The translations under genes and the position numbers were made by a program. A DNA stretch of 38,016 nucleotides, from NCBI GenBank assembly GCA_030152145.1, contig JASLIL010000114.1:1-38016 (forward strand), read 5' to 3'. Within the stretch, counting starts at the first letter, position 1; each line of letters starts with the position of its first letter. The notes beneath the pieces are model-generated. The model made no database searches. It saw only the letters and a list, made by a program, of their open reading frames with translations, and was not told where the DNA came from. The DNA comes from Tissierellales bacterium (GTDB lineage Bacteria; Bacillota; Clostridia; Tissierellales; JASKZW01). This document shows positions 1-7,942 of this stretch, piece after piece.

Positions 1-15
1 ATATTCACCTCTCCT
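1..15 (-). promoter_or_regulatory. Ribosome-binding site of the next gene beyond the window
   Basis: Read on the minus strand, the last bases of the window are AGGAGAGGTGAATAT, a strong Shine-Dalgarno sequence whose start codon would lie just outside the window. A TATAAT-like -10 (57-62) lies upstream with no good -35. The gene itself is not visible. Confidence 0.4.
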
Positions 16-95
16 AAAAGTCTATTACCCGATCCAGGCCATAATTCACCTTCTATATTATATATCTTATTCTGAAAAAAACCAGAAAAATATTT

Positions 96-124
96 AGGAA
101 GGAAAAGCTAGGCTTCTCCTTCCT
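96..124 (-). terminator. Hairpin at the end of nrdG
   Basis: Bases 96-103 pair with 117-124 (8 bp), and an inner 4-bp stem follows one mismatch. The minus-strand transcript then runs into a moderately U-rich stretch. The hairpin overlaps the nrdG stop codon. A probable terminator of the nrdDG operon. Confidence 0.5.
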
Positions 125-608
125 CATATTCAACTAATCTATTTTTCCTTAAAGATTTTTTTATATCTATAATCCTCTGATTACTACTGCCAATAAAAGG
201 CTTGGTCAAAGTCTTTAAGTCCTCTACAAATCTACCATCTATCAATAGATCAACATAGGGAAAAATCTTCTTAGCAGGCGACAGAGAAATTTCCTCAAAA
301 GTAAAGCCTGTATAAACCACTGTAGTAAGGCTCAGATCCTTAACCATTTTTAGAAGTTCCAGGGAAGCCTCCAACTGATAAAGAGGATCTCCACCAGTCA
401 GGGTCAAACCATCTAAGAGTGGATTTTTTAGAATGTCTTCTATTATACTGTCCAGGGAAACCTCCTCTCCCCCTTGGAAATCATGGGTCTCTGGATTATG
501 GCAATTTCTGCAATCATGGCTACAGCCCTGGGTAAATACTGCATACCTAATACCAGGTCCATCAACTATAGACTCCTTAACCAGACCAGCTACCCTTAAA
601 CTACTCAT
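108..608 (-). CDS. nrdG: Anaerobic ribonucleotide reductase activating protein
   Basis: Radical-SAM activase that installs the glycyl radical on NrdD. The 166-residue length is typical of NrdG. The N-terminus has the CxxxCxxC cluster motif (C29, C33, C36, in GCSHDCRNCHNPE), which binds the [4Fe-4S] cluster that cleaves S-adenosylmethionine, and TGGDP near residue 70 is the SAM-contact glycine motif. The start ATG overlaps the nrdD stop by 4 bases (ATGA), so the two are translationally coupled and share the NrdR-controlled promoter near 3000. Identification is firm: family, length, motif and neighbour all agree. Confidence 0.97.
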   Translation of the reverse strand: MSSLRVAGLVKESIVDGPGIRYAVFTQGCSHDCRNCHNPETHDFQGGEEVSLDSIIEDILKNPLLDGLTLTGGDPLYQLEASLELLKMVKDLSLTTVVYTGFTFEEISLSPAKKIFPYVDLLIDGRFVEDLKTLTKPFIGSSNQRIIDIKKSLRKNRLVEYEEGEA

Positions 609-2929
609 CTTCTACAGGATAGATGCTTTACCCTATCTCTCTCCTCAGCCTTCTTGGCATCATTAAACCTATCTAGTGTACCTACTAAATAGCCTGTAAT
701 CCTTCTAATCCTTTGGAACTCTATATCTCCTTCAATTCTGCCACACTTAGGGCAGACATCATCTATAACTCCTGTATAGCCACAAACAGGATCCCTATCA
801 ACTGGGTGATTTATAGATCCGTAGCCAATTCCTGCTTCTTTCATAGCCCTAACTATCTTTTCAAAGGCCAGTACATTCTTTCTAGGATCTCCATCCAATT
901 CTACATAAGTAATGTGACCTGCATTGGTAAGCTCGTGGTAGGGTGCTTCCTTGTTTATCTTATCATAGGCAGATATATTATAGTAAACTGGCACATGGAA
1001 GGAGTTTGTATAGTAGTCTCTATCAGTAACACCCTCAACCTCTCCAAAAATCTCCCTATCCATCTTGACAAACCTACCTGATATACCCTCTGCTGGGGTA
1101 GCCAAAAGGGTAAAGTTCATATTAAACTGCTGGCTGGTTTCATCCATTCTTTTTCTCATATGCTCAATAATTTCAAGTCCCAGCTTCTGTGCCCTTTCGC
1201 TTTCCCCGTGATGCTCTCCTATTAAAGCCTTCAAAGCTTCAGCCAAGCCTATAAATCCTATGGAAAGAGTACCATGCTTTAGTACTTCCCTAACATAGTC
1301 ATCCTCAGACAACTTGTCTGAATCTATCCATACTCCCTCCCCCATTAAGAATGGATAGTTTTTAACCTTCTTGTTGGCCTGAATCTCAAACCTCTCTATT
1401 AGTTGCTCTATGGTTAACTCCAATCTATCATCTAGATCCCTATAGAACCCCTCTAAGTCTCCTCTATTTTCCAGGGCTATTCTAGGTAGATTCAAGCTGG
1501 TAAAGCTTAGGTTTCCACGACCAGATACAATCTCCTTGGTCCTATCAAAAACATTGCCCATAACACGAGTTCTACATCCCATATAGGCCACCTCAGTCTC
1601 AGGTCTGCCTTCTTCATAGTAGTCCAGGTTAAAAGGTGCATCTATAAAGGAAAAGTTAGGAAACAATCTCTTTGAACTAACCTTACAGGCTAACTTGAAA
1701 AGATCATAGTTTCTGTCCTTTAGGTCATAGTTAACCCCTTCCTTAACCTTAAAAATCTGTATGGGAAATATAGGTGTCTCCCCATTACCCAGGCCCTCAT
1801 CTGTGGTCATAAGAAGGTTTCTAACCACCATTCTTCCCTCACTTGATGTGTCTGTACCGTAGTTTATAGAACTAAAAGGAATCTGAGCTCCAGCTCTAGA
1901 GTGCATTGTATTAAGATTATGGATTAAGGATTCCATAGCCTGGAAGGTATCCCTATCAGTTTCCTTGTAGGCATAGTCCTCAGCAAAGTTCTGAACCTGA
2001 TCAACTATATTGTCATCATTTAAAAGTTCCTTTAAGTACTCCCTCTCCTTGTATTTATAGTCTAAATTATCCTCTAAACTAGGTATTAGATCATACTCCA
2101 CCTCTAAAATCCTAAATATATTATTTAAATTATCCTCCAAGCTAAAATCCTTCATTAAAAGACCAATACTCTTTATTAAATTTTCCCTATAAACTCTCTT
2201 GTAAGTCTTTCTAACACCCTTAGCCATAGCATAGTCAAAGTTTGGTATACTCTGTCCCCCATGCTGATCATTCTGATTTGATTGAATAGCGATACAGGCT
2301 AGGGCAGAGTAACTCTTAATATCATTAGGTTCCCTAATAAAGCCATGGCCAGTACCAAAACCTCCCTCAAAAAGTTTATCAATATCTATTTGGCAACAAG
2401 TAGTAGTAAGGGTTAAAAAATCCAGGTCATGTATATGTATATCACCATGCTTATGAGCCTTGGAATGTCTTGGATTTAAAACAAAAAGGTCATAAAATTC
2501 CTTAGCTCCCTCTGAACCATATTTAAGCATGGTTCCCATGGCTGTATCACCATCTATATTGGCATTTTCCCTTTTTATATCCACCTCATCAGAAGATTTA
2601 AAGGTCAAATCACCATAAACCTTCATAAGCCTAGAATCCATATCCCTAAGCCTATTTCTCTCTGCCCTATAGAGTATATATTCCTTGGCAGTCTTAGCAT
2701 GTCCATTCTCTATTAGAACCTTCTCAACTATATCTTGTATATCTTCTACAGTTGGTATGGTTGAACTGTATTTCTTATTTAAAATCTCTGTTACTTCCTC
2801 AGCCAAATCCATAGCAGTAGAATAATCTGAACCACCCTGAGCTTCTGCTGCTTTAAAAATAGCACTGGAAATTTTCTCTATATTAAAGGCTGCTTCACGG
2901 CCATCTCTCTTCTTAATCTTCGTTATCAC
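605..2929 (-). CDS. nrdD: Anaerobic ribonucleoside-triphosphate reductase, class III
   Basis: Makes deoxyribonucleotides from NTPs under anoxia using a glycyl radical. The 774-residue protein has an N-terminal ATP-cone (about residues 1-95, beginning ITKIKKRDGREAAF) for allosteric control, the ten-stranded barrel, C-terminal zinc-type CxxC pairs (PVCGYTG and CPKC) and the glycyl-radical motif RITGYL with the radical glycine at G746. The start is GTG: GGAGG lies 10 bases upstream. An ATG in between, 3 bases from the Shine-Dalgarno, is out of frame and gives only seven residues. nrdG follows with a 4-base overlap. The promoter carries two NrdR boxes, so NrdR repression is expected. Confidence 0.98.
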   Translation of the reverse strand: MITKIKKRDGREAAFNIEKISSAIFKAAEAQGGSDYSTAMDLAEEVTEILNKKYSSTIPTVEDIQDIVEKVLIENGHAKTAKEYILYRAERNRLRDMDSRLMKVYGDLTFKSSDEVDIKRENANIDGDTAMGTMLKYGSEGAKEFYDLFVLNPRHSKAHKHGDIHIHDLDFLTLTTTCCQIDIDKLFEGGFGTGHGFIREPNDIKSYSALACIAIQSNQNDQHGGQSIPNFDYAMAKGVRKTYKRVYRENLIKSIGLLMKDFSLEDNLNNIFRILEVEYDLIPSLEDNLDYKYKEREYLKELLNDDNIVDQVQNFAEDYAYKETDRDTFQAMESLIHNLNTMHSRAGAQIPFSSINYGTDTSSEGRMVVRNLLMTTDEGLGNGETPIFPIQIFKVKEGVNYDLKDRNYDLFKLACKVSSKRLFPNFSFIDAPFNLDYYEEGRPETEVAYMGCRTRVMGNVFDRTKEIVSGRGNLSFTSLNLPRIALENRGDLEGFYRDLDDRLELTIEQLIERFEIQANKKVKNYPFLMGEGVWIDSDKLSEDDYVREVLKHGTLSIGFIGLAEALKALIGEHHGESERAQKLGLEIIEHMRKRMDETSQQFNMNFTLLATPAEGISGRFVKMDREIFGEVEGVTDRDYYTNSFHVPVYYNISAYDKINKEAPYHELTNAGHITYVELDGDPRKNVLAFEKIVRAMKEAGIGYGSINHPVDRDPVCGYTGVIDDVCPKCGRIEGDIEFQRIRRITGYLVGTLDRFNDAKKAEERDRVKHLSCRR

Positions 2930-2953
2930 TAGTCATACCCCTCCGTCTACTTT

Positions 2954-3000
2954 ATACTATATATTGTATATCTATAGTATCAGTTCACTATATATCGTGT
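2954..3000 (-). promoter_or_regulatory. Two NrdR boxes upstream of nrdD
   Basis: Two 16-bp palindromes, 2954-2969 (atactatatattgtat) and 2985-3000 (tcactatatatcgtgt), each match the NrdR consensus ACACwATATATwGTGT at 14 of 16 positions. Their centres are 31 bp apart, about three helical turns, which is the spacing known for NrdR operators. One box overlaps the -35/spacer and the other sits just after the -10, where bound NrdR would block transcription. Confidence 0.9.
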
Positions 3001-3003
3001 CAA
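2974..3003 (-). promoter_or_regulatory. nrdDG promoter
   Basis: On the minus strand a perfect TTGACA (-35, bases 2998-3003) is followed after 18 bp by TACTAT (-10, bases 2974-2979). It is interleaved with the NrdR boxes. Confidence 0.8.
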
Positions 3004-3162
3004 TTTCTATTAATATTAATTATATACTGGACCAATATAATATAGTTTCTTAAGATAAACCAACCTTAATATAATTATACTCTAATAGCTAAAAAAAGAC
3101 AGCTTAATAGGATAGATAGAATTAAATTGTCTTCTTTAGCCCTTCTCCTAAAAACCAGATCC

Positions 3163-3546
3163 TTATTTCCTTAATTGCAGGTAAAGCTTACTTAAGATCT
3201 GCCCTAGCTCCTTAAAGAAAATCAGCCCTAAAAAGATTATAAATTCAAGAAAAATTAGGCTTCCCTCCAGAGTAAAAGGCTTAAACCAAGATTCATTTGG
3301 GGCCACTATAAATATTTTAGCAAGAAATATAGATAAAACTAAAACTAATATTCTAGATAATAAGAGCCAACTAAAGCTTAGCTTCTGAAAAGCTATTATA
3401 ATAACTATACTAAGACAAACTATAAGCCCTATAAGTGAAGAGTTTTTGGGAAGATTGATCTCTAAATATGTAAATAAAAAAGAAAGAGGAGCTAGGGCTA
3501 TTAAAAACTTAAATAGTTTCCTAAACTTAGATTTTTTTACATCCAT
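3163..3546 (-). CDS. Small membrane protein of unknown function
   Basis: 127 residues from the ATG at 3546, chosen because AGGAGG (3553-3558) sits exactly 6 bases upstream; an in-frame ATG 21 bases further out lies on the wrong side of this site. The protein begins with a lysine-rich stretch (MDVKKSKFRK) and then shows about four hydrophobic segments, including LIGLIVCLSIVIIIAF and LILVLVLSIFL-like runs, with a basic C-terminus. I do not recognise a family. It stands alone between the nrdDG promoter region and the end of the sialic acid operon. The frame, strong ribosome-binding site and clear transmembrane pattern make it a real gene. Confidence 0.75.
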   Translation of the reverse strand: MDVKKSKFRKLFKFLIALAPLSFLFTYLEINLPKNSSLIGLIVCLSIVIIIAFQKLSFSWLLLSRILVLVLSIFLAKIFIVAPNESWFKPFTLEGSLIFLEFIIFLGLIFFKELGQILSKLYLQLRK

Positions 3547-3654
3547 AAAAAACCTCCTAAAAAACAAAATTTCTTTCCAGCTTCATTATAGCTTATAAAT
3601 TAGGCTATATAAAATAAGACTTCATAATTTAATAGTGGCTATTTTAGATTACTA

Positions 3655-3692
3655 AAAATAAAAAACCCCTCCATCCTATTGAGACTTTGGGG
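3655..3692 (-). terminator. Candidate terminator of the sialic acid operon
   Basis: After the rpiR stop the transcript has a CCCC/GGGG stem (3689-3692 with 3666-3669) around a large, partly paired loop, followed by TTTTTTATTTTT. The stem is short, but the T-run and position at the operon end fit termination. Confidence 0.55.
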
Positions 3693-3703
3693 CCTAGCTA
3701 TTT

Positions 3704-4558
3704 TTAAATCATCTTGTCAACCACAGATTTTGCTGTAAGTTCCTTGTTACTTTTTGATTTTGACTCAGTTCTTTTAAAGTACTCTGCATAGAGAATATCC
3801 AAAAGATAAAGCTGAGACATCTTGGCAGACATACTGCCACCCTGTAAAGGTCCTTCATTGGAGCCACATAAAAGAGTTATATCTGAATAGCTTGTTAGGG
3901 GTGACTTGGCAAATCTGGTTATTGATATAACCTTGGCTCCTCTTTCTTTAGCCATTCTAGCAACTTCTATAGTATCCTTTGTAGATCCTGAATAGGATAT
4001 CATTATAGCCACATCTCTTTCTGTCATTAGTGAGGCTGCCATAACCTGTAAGTGAGTGTCTGCAAGAACCTCTGCCTTGTTGGTTATTCTCATAAACTTG
4101 TTCTTACCCTCCAAAGCTGTAACAAGAGAGGAACCTACTCCTAAAAAATAAAACCTATCACAATTTATTAAAGAGTCTACAGCCCTTACTATATCATCTT
4201 CATTTATCAAGCTATAGGTTTGATTTAAGGCATCTATATTTGTAGTTAAGAGCTTATTGGTTATTTCTCTTAAGCTATCCTTTATATTTATCTTATCTTC
4301 TATGTGGGCTATGCCATTGTTGTCTGAAGCTGTGTTGTGAGCCAAGGCTATCTTAAGGTCCTGGTAGCCCCTTAAATCCATGGATTTACAGAATCGAAAT
4401 ACACTGGAATCCGCCACCTTGCACTCATAGGCCAAGTCCGTTATAGACATATACATAACTTCCTTGGAGTGTTCTAAAACATAGTCGGCTACTTTTTTTT
4501 CTGCCTTGGTTAAAGACTCATATCTGAAATTAATTTCTGAAAAAATATCTATGGCCAC
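3704..4558 (-). CDS. RpiR/MurR-family regulator of the sialic acid operon
   Basis: 284 residues with the two-domain layout of the family: an N-terminal helix-turn-helix of about 77 residues (LTKAEKKVADYVLEHSKEV, then SSVFRFCKSMDLRGYQDLK) and a C-terminal SIS sugar-phosphate-binding domain (about 125-260, with FLGVGSS and MISYSGSTKDTIEVA). It is the last gene of the nan operon and probably senses an amino-sugar phosphate made by the pathway, such as ManNAc-6-P or GlcNAc-6-P; that is inference from RpiR-type NanR proteins in other Firmicutes. The likely operators are the tandem repeats at 11461-11507. The start is GTG with GGAGGGG upstream. Confidence 0.9.
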   Translation of the reverse strand: MAIDIFSEINFRYESLTKAEKKVADYVLEHSKEVMYMSITDLAYECKVADSSVFRFCKSMDLRGYQDLKIALAHNTASDNNGIAHIEDKINIKDSLREITNKLLTTNIDALNQTYSLINEDDIVRAVDSLINCDRFYFLGVGSSLVTALEGKNKFMRITNKAEVLADTHLQVMAASLMTERDVAIMISYSGSTKDTIEVARMAKERGAKVISITRFAKSPLTSYSDITLLCGSNEGPLQGGSMSAKMSQLYLLDILYAEYFKRTESKSKSNKELTAKSVVDKMI

Positions 4559-4571
4559 TTAATCCCCTCCG

Positions 4572-5453
4572 CTAATCTTTAAGATGTAAGGAAGCTGCTC
4601 CTAGTACTCCTGCCTTATTTCCTAGGGAGGCCCTAGTTAGCTTAAGGCCCTTGAAGCTTTCCATTATCAATAGATCTAAGTTCTTCCTTACCCTATCAAT
4701 TATTATTTCATTCTCCATTATTCCCCCACCAAGAACTATATTTGATGGATTAAATATGTGTACTAAGGTCGCTAAACCCAGTGCTATGTCATAAGTCCAG
4801 TTATCAACTAGCTCCACCAGACTTTCATCTCCCATTTCATAGCCATTTAAAATGGCCCTACCATTCTTATACTGATCTGAAATCTTAAGTCCCTCCATAA
4901 CCAAGGCGTTTGTAGAAGCATATCTTTCATAGCAGCCCTCAAGACCACAATTACACTTTCTCCCCCTTGGATACAGCTTTATATGACCAAACTCTCCAGC
5001 CACATTATCTCTTCCCTTGTAAATCTTCCTATCTACTACTATAGCACCACCTACACCTGTTCCATAGGTTAGGCATAAAAAGTCCTCCTGATCCTTCATA
5101 GAGCCAAAGTAGGCCTCTCCCAAGGCTGCTGCATTAACATCATTTTCTACCCTGGTCTCCTTCTTAAACATATCTTCAAAGATTTTCTTTAAGTCTGTGC
5201 CTGTATAGTTAGGTATGTTGTCATTGGCATAGATAATCCTGCCAGCTTCACTGTCCACCTGACCTGCTGTACTAATTCCTATCTTATCATAATTAGTCAT
5301 ACTTTCTACTTTTTCCATAATCTTTCCAATTAAATAGGGGCCACCCTTCTGGCTCTCACTTGGAAACTCCACAAAGTCCAGTATCTGACCCTGGTCTGTT
5401 ACCAGGCCTAACTTTACATTTGTACCACCTATATCTATACCTAGAATATTCAA
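4572..5453 (-). CDS. nanK: N-acetylmannosamine kinase, ROK family
   Basis: Phosphorylates ManNAc released by the sialic acid lyase to ManNAc-6-P. The ROK fold shows the N-terminal phosphate loop ILGIDIGGTNVKLG, the ATP-binding TYGTGVGGAIV stretch, EFGHI with the catalytic region, and the zinc-binding CNCGLEGCYE signature of ROK kinases. I place the start at TTG 5453, eight bases after AAAGGG; a GTG at 5462 is in frame but directly abuts the ribosome-binding site. Its place between nanE and rpiR makes ManNAc the likely substrate; ROK sequence alone does not distinguish it from a glucokinase. Confidence 0.9.
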   Translation of the reverse strand: MNILGIDIGGTNVKLGLVTDQGQILDFVEFPSESQKGGPYLIGKIMEKVESMTNYDKIGISTAGQVDSEAGRIIYANDNIPNYTGTDLKKIFEDMFKKETRVENDVNAAALGEAYFGSMKDQEDFLCLTYGTGVGGAIVVDRKIYKGRDNVAGEFGHIKLYPRGRKCNCGLEGCYERYASTNALVMEGLKISDQYKNGRAILNGYEMGDESLVELVDNWTYDIALGLATLVHIFNPSNIVLGGGIMENEIIIDRVRKNLDLLIMESFKGLKLTRASLGNKAGVLGAASLHLKD

Positions 5454-5465
5454 TAATCTCACCCT

Positions 5466-6152
5466 TTATTCTATAGCTGCTAGAAACTTCTTTGTTATCT
5501 CTAGAGGTCTAGTTATTGCACTTCCCACCACTGCTGTGTGTACTCCAAGTTCAAAAACCTTCCTTAAGTCTTCTCCTGACCATATTCCACCCTCTGCTAT
5601 AATAGGTAGGTCCAAGTCCCTTACCAAGCTATCTATAAGCTCAAAGTTTGGAAGCTCTACTCCCTTAGTGTAATCAGTGTAACCATGCATAGTTGTACCA
5701 ACAAAGTCAAAGCCCAGTCTAGCTGCCTCTACAGCCTCCTCATAGTTTGAGCAGTCTGCCATGAAAAGTTGATCCTTATACTTCTCCCTAATCTCTGGGA
5801 AGGCTTCTGATATAGTCTTTCCGTCAGGTCTAAGCCTTCTAGTTGCATCTATAGCTATGATCTCCACACCCTCTTTATAAAGGGCATCTACTTCCTTAAG
5901 GCTAGGTGTTATATAGACTTCAGAACCCTCATACTCCTTCTTTATTATACCTATTATAGGAAGATCCGTCTTCTTCTTTATCTCCCTTATATCCTCTACT
6001 GTATTGGCCCTAATACCTCCAGCTCCTGCTAAGCTAGCTGCATAGGCCATTTTTCCCATGGTTTCTGAACCATGTAAAGGTTCGTCTTCCAAGGCCTGAC
6101 ATGATACTATTAGTTTTCCTTCTATTGCTTTTAATATTTCTTCTTTATTCAT
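5466..6152 (-). CDS. nanE: N-acylglucosamine-6-phosphate 2-epimerase
   Basis: 228 residues, normal for NanE, a TIM-barrel enzyme converting ManNAc-6-P to GlcNAc-6-P. Family stretches are clear: LIVSCQALEDEPLHG at the N-terminus, AGAGGIRAN, the strand with IIGIIKKEY, IAIDATRR, and IIAEGGIWSGEDLRK near the C-terminus with the phosphate-binding glycines. It is followed 12 bases later by nanK, and together with nanA covers the route from Neu5Ac to GlcNAc-6-P. NagA and NagB, needed to finish the route to fructose-6-P, are not in the window. Confidence 0.97.
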   Translation of the reverse strand: MNKEEILKAIEGKLIVSCQALEDEPLHGSETMGKMAYAASLAGAGGIRANTVEDIREIKKKTDLPIIGIIKKEYEGSEVYITPSLKEVDALYKEGVEIIAIDATRRLRPDGKTISEAFPEIREKYKDQLFMADCSNYEEAVEAARLGFDFVGTTMHGYTDYTKGVELPNFELIDSLVRDLDLPIIAEGGIWSGEDLRKVFELGVHTAVVGSAITRPLEITKKFLAAIE

Positions 6153-6171
6153 ATTCTACACTCCAAATCTT

Positions 6172-7008
6172 TTATTCTTTTACTCCACCAATTGATATTC
6201 CCTTTGTAAAGTACTTTTGGAAAAATACAAAGATTACAAGCATTGGTATAGCGGCTACTGTTGCACCTGCCATCTTATAAGCAAAGTTTGGATTCAAATC
6301 TTGCATAAGAGTTGATATACCAACCATCAATGTCTTCATTTCCTTTTGTTGTCCTACTACTAACTGCCATAAATAATCATTCCAGATTTGGACAAAGCTA
6401 AGTATAAAAAGCGCTCCTATTCCCGGCTTTATTATAGGTAGCATTACTCTTCTGAATATCTGCAATTCATTGGCCCCATCTATTACTGCAGCCTCCCTTA
6501 GTGAATCTGGTATAGAGTCAAAGAATCCCTTTAACATAAATACACCAAAGGCTGTAGCTACATTGGGCCAGATCATACCATTTAAGCTATTAACCATCTT
6601 AAATTTCTGGGTTATCCTAAAAAGAGGTACAATCATTACTTCCTTAGGAAGCATTAAACTTGATATAAAAACTATATATATAAGGTTCTTTCCCTTAAAG
6701 TTTAGCTTTGAAAAAGCATAGGCTGCCATTGAGCTAAATAAGATAACCAAGACAGTTGTAGCTATAGACACAACTAAACTATTAAATGCCCACCTTAAGG
6801 CTGGTTGACTCCTAAATACATCCTTGTAGTTTTCAAGGGTTATAGGATTTGGGAACCAATCTGGTGGCATCTTAACTACATCAGAACTATTCTTTAATGA
6901 ACTGGTAAAAAGCCAATAAACCGGAAATAGATTTACTAGTGCAAAGACTACTATGATTATATTTGCCAGCCTATCTATTGGTTCTAGCTTCCTGAATTTT
7001 TTAAACAT
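6172..7008 (-). CDS. ABC sugar transporter permease, MalG type
   Basis: 278 residues with six membrane segments and the inner-membrane coupling loop EAAVIDGANELQIFRRVMLP, the EAA motif that docks on the ATPase. The end GISIGGVKE is typical of the MalG-like carbohydrate permease family (CUT1). It pairs with the permease at 7017-7886 and the lipoprotein at 7943-9328. Operon context points to sialic acid uptake. Family assignment is certain; the substrate is inferred from the neighbours. Confidence 0.93.
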   Translation of the reverse strand: MFKKFRKLEPIDRLANIIIVVFALVNLFPVYWLFTSSLKNSSDVVKMPPDWFPNPITLENYKDVFRSQPALRWAFNSLVVSIATTVLVILFSSMAAYAFSKLNFKGKNLIYIVFISSLMLPKEVMIVPLFRITQKFKMVNSLNGMIWPNVATAFGVFMLKGFFDSIPDSLREAAVIDGANELQIFRRVMLPIIKPGIGALFILSFVQIWNDYLWQLVVGQQKEMKTLMVGISTLMQDLNPNFAYKMAGATVAAIPMLVIFVFFQKYFTKGISIGGVKE

Positions 7009-7016
7009 ATAATCAC

Positions 7017-7886
7017 CTACTCCTTCTCAAACATAGCCTTCAATTGAGGAATTGAAAGGAACAATGTAATCATAAACATAATAACTCCAACAGCTGATGC
7101 TATACCTAATCTATTGTACTTAAATGCGTTATTGTATAGATAATACATTAAACTTACAGAGGCATTGTTTGGTCCTCCCCCTGTTAGTAGCTGTATTACT
7201 ACGAAAATCCTAAGAGTGGCTATAATATTGGTTATAACTATATATATGGTAGTTGGTCTAACTAGGGGAATTAAGATCTTAAATATGATCTCCATCCTAC
7301 TGGCACCATCAACCTTAGCCGCCTCAAAAACTGTTTGTGGCAGGCCTATCATAGAAGCTATATAAAGTATTATGGCCTGACCCACATTAGTAGTAAAAGT
7401 TATAAATATAATTACTGGTTTAACCCAGGACTTATCTCCCAGGAAGTTTACAGGACTCAATCCACCCTTAACTAATAAGTAAGATATTAGACCAGTAGCT
7501 GGGTTTAATAAAAAGTTCCAAATCATGCTCATAACAACCATAGAAACCATTACTGGTATATAGTAGCTTCCCCTTATAAAGGAAACATACTTGGAGTTTT
7601 TATCAAAAACAGATGCTGATACAAAAAGTGAAAATAAGACTGTTAAGAGTACTATAAAAACAACATAGACAACTGTGTTAAGAGTGGATTTTATGAAAAC
7701 CGGATCCTTAAACAAGGCCCTGTAGTTATCCAGACCTACAAAGGTTTCCGTCTTGTAGTTTATATCATATAGGCTAAGTCTTATACCCTCGAATATGGGA
7801 TAGACTATAAATACTAAAAACAGCAGCATTTGAGGCAAAATAAAGAGATATCCATTTAAACTATCCTTAAAATTATTTTTCTTCAT
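7017..7886 (-). CDS. ABC sugar transporter permease, UgpA/MalF type
   Basis: 289 residues with about six membrane helices (first at LFILPQMLLFLVFIVYPIF) and the coupling loop EAAKVDGASRMEIIFKILIP. This is the first permease of a CUT1 carbohydrate importer. The periplasm-facing loop after helix 1 (YDINYKTETFVGLDNYRALF) is typical of the family. It lies 8 bases upstream of its partner permease and downstream of the lipoprotein gene, from which it is separated by a strong hairpin at 7907-7937. Sialic acid as substrate follows from the operon. Confidence 0.93.
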   Translation of the reverse strand: MKKNNFKDSLNGYLFILPQMLLFLVFIVYPIFEGIRLSLYDINYKTETFVGLDNYRALFKDPVFIKSTLNTVVYVVFIVLLTVLFSLFVSASVFDKNSKYVSFIRGSYYIPVMVSMVVMSMIWNFLLNPATGLISYLLVKGGLSPVNFLGDKSWVKPVIIFITFTTNVGQAIILYIASMIGLPQTVFEAAKVDGASRMEIIFKILIPLVRPTTIYIVITNIIATLRIFVVIQLLTGGGPNNASVSLMYYLYNNAFKYNRLGIASAVGVIMFMITLFLSIPQLKAMFEKE

Positions 7887-7906
7887 ATCTACCTTACCTT
7901 TCTTTT

Positions 7907-7937
7907 AAAATAGCCTCCAAAAAATGGAGGCTATTTT
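7907..7937 (-). other. Strong intercistronic hairpin after the binding-protein gene
   Basis: A perfect 13-bp stem (7907-7919 with 7925-7937) with a 5-base loop sits directly after the lipoprotein stop codon. It lacks a long T-run, so it is more likely an mRNA-stabilising or partial-termination element that keeps the binding protein in excess over the permeases, as known for many ABC operons. Confidence 0.75.
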
Positions 7938-7942
7938 ATTTT

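Noticed and set aside
713..1081. Plus-strand open frame of 122 codons
   Set aside because: Lies inside nrdD on the opposite strand, has no ribosome-binding site and no recognisable protein pattern.
2915..2937. ATG just after the nrdD Shine-Dalgarno as the nrdD start
   Set aside because: It is out of frame with the reductase and ends after seven codons, and it lies only 3 bases from GGAGG; the GTG at 2929 is at 10 bases and in frame.
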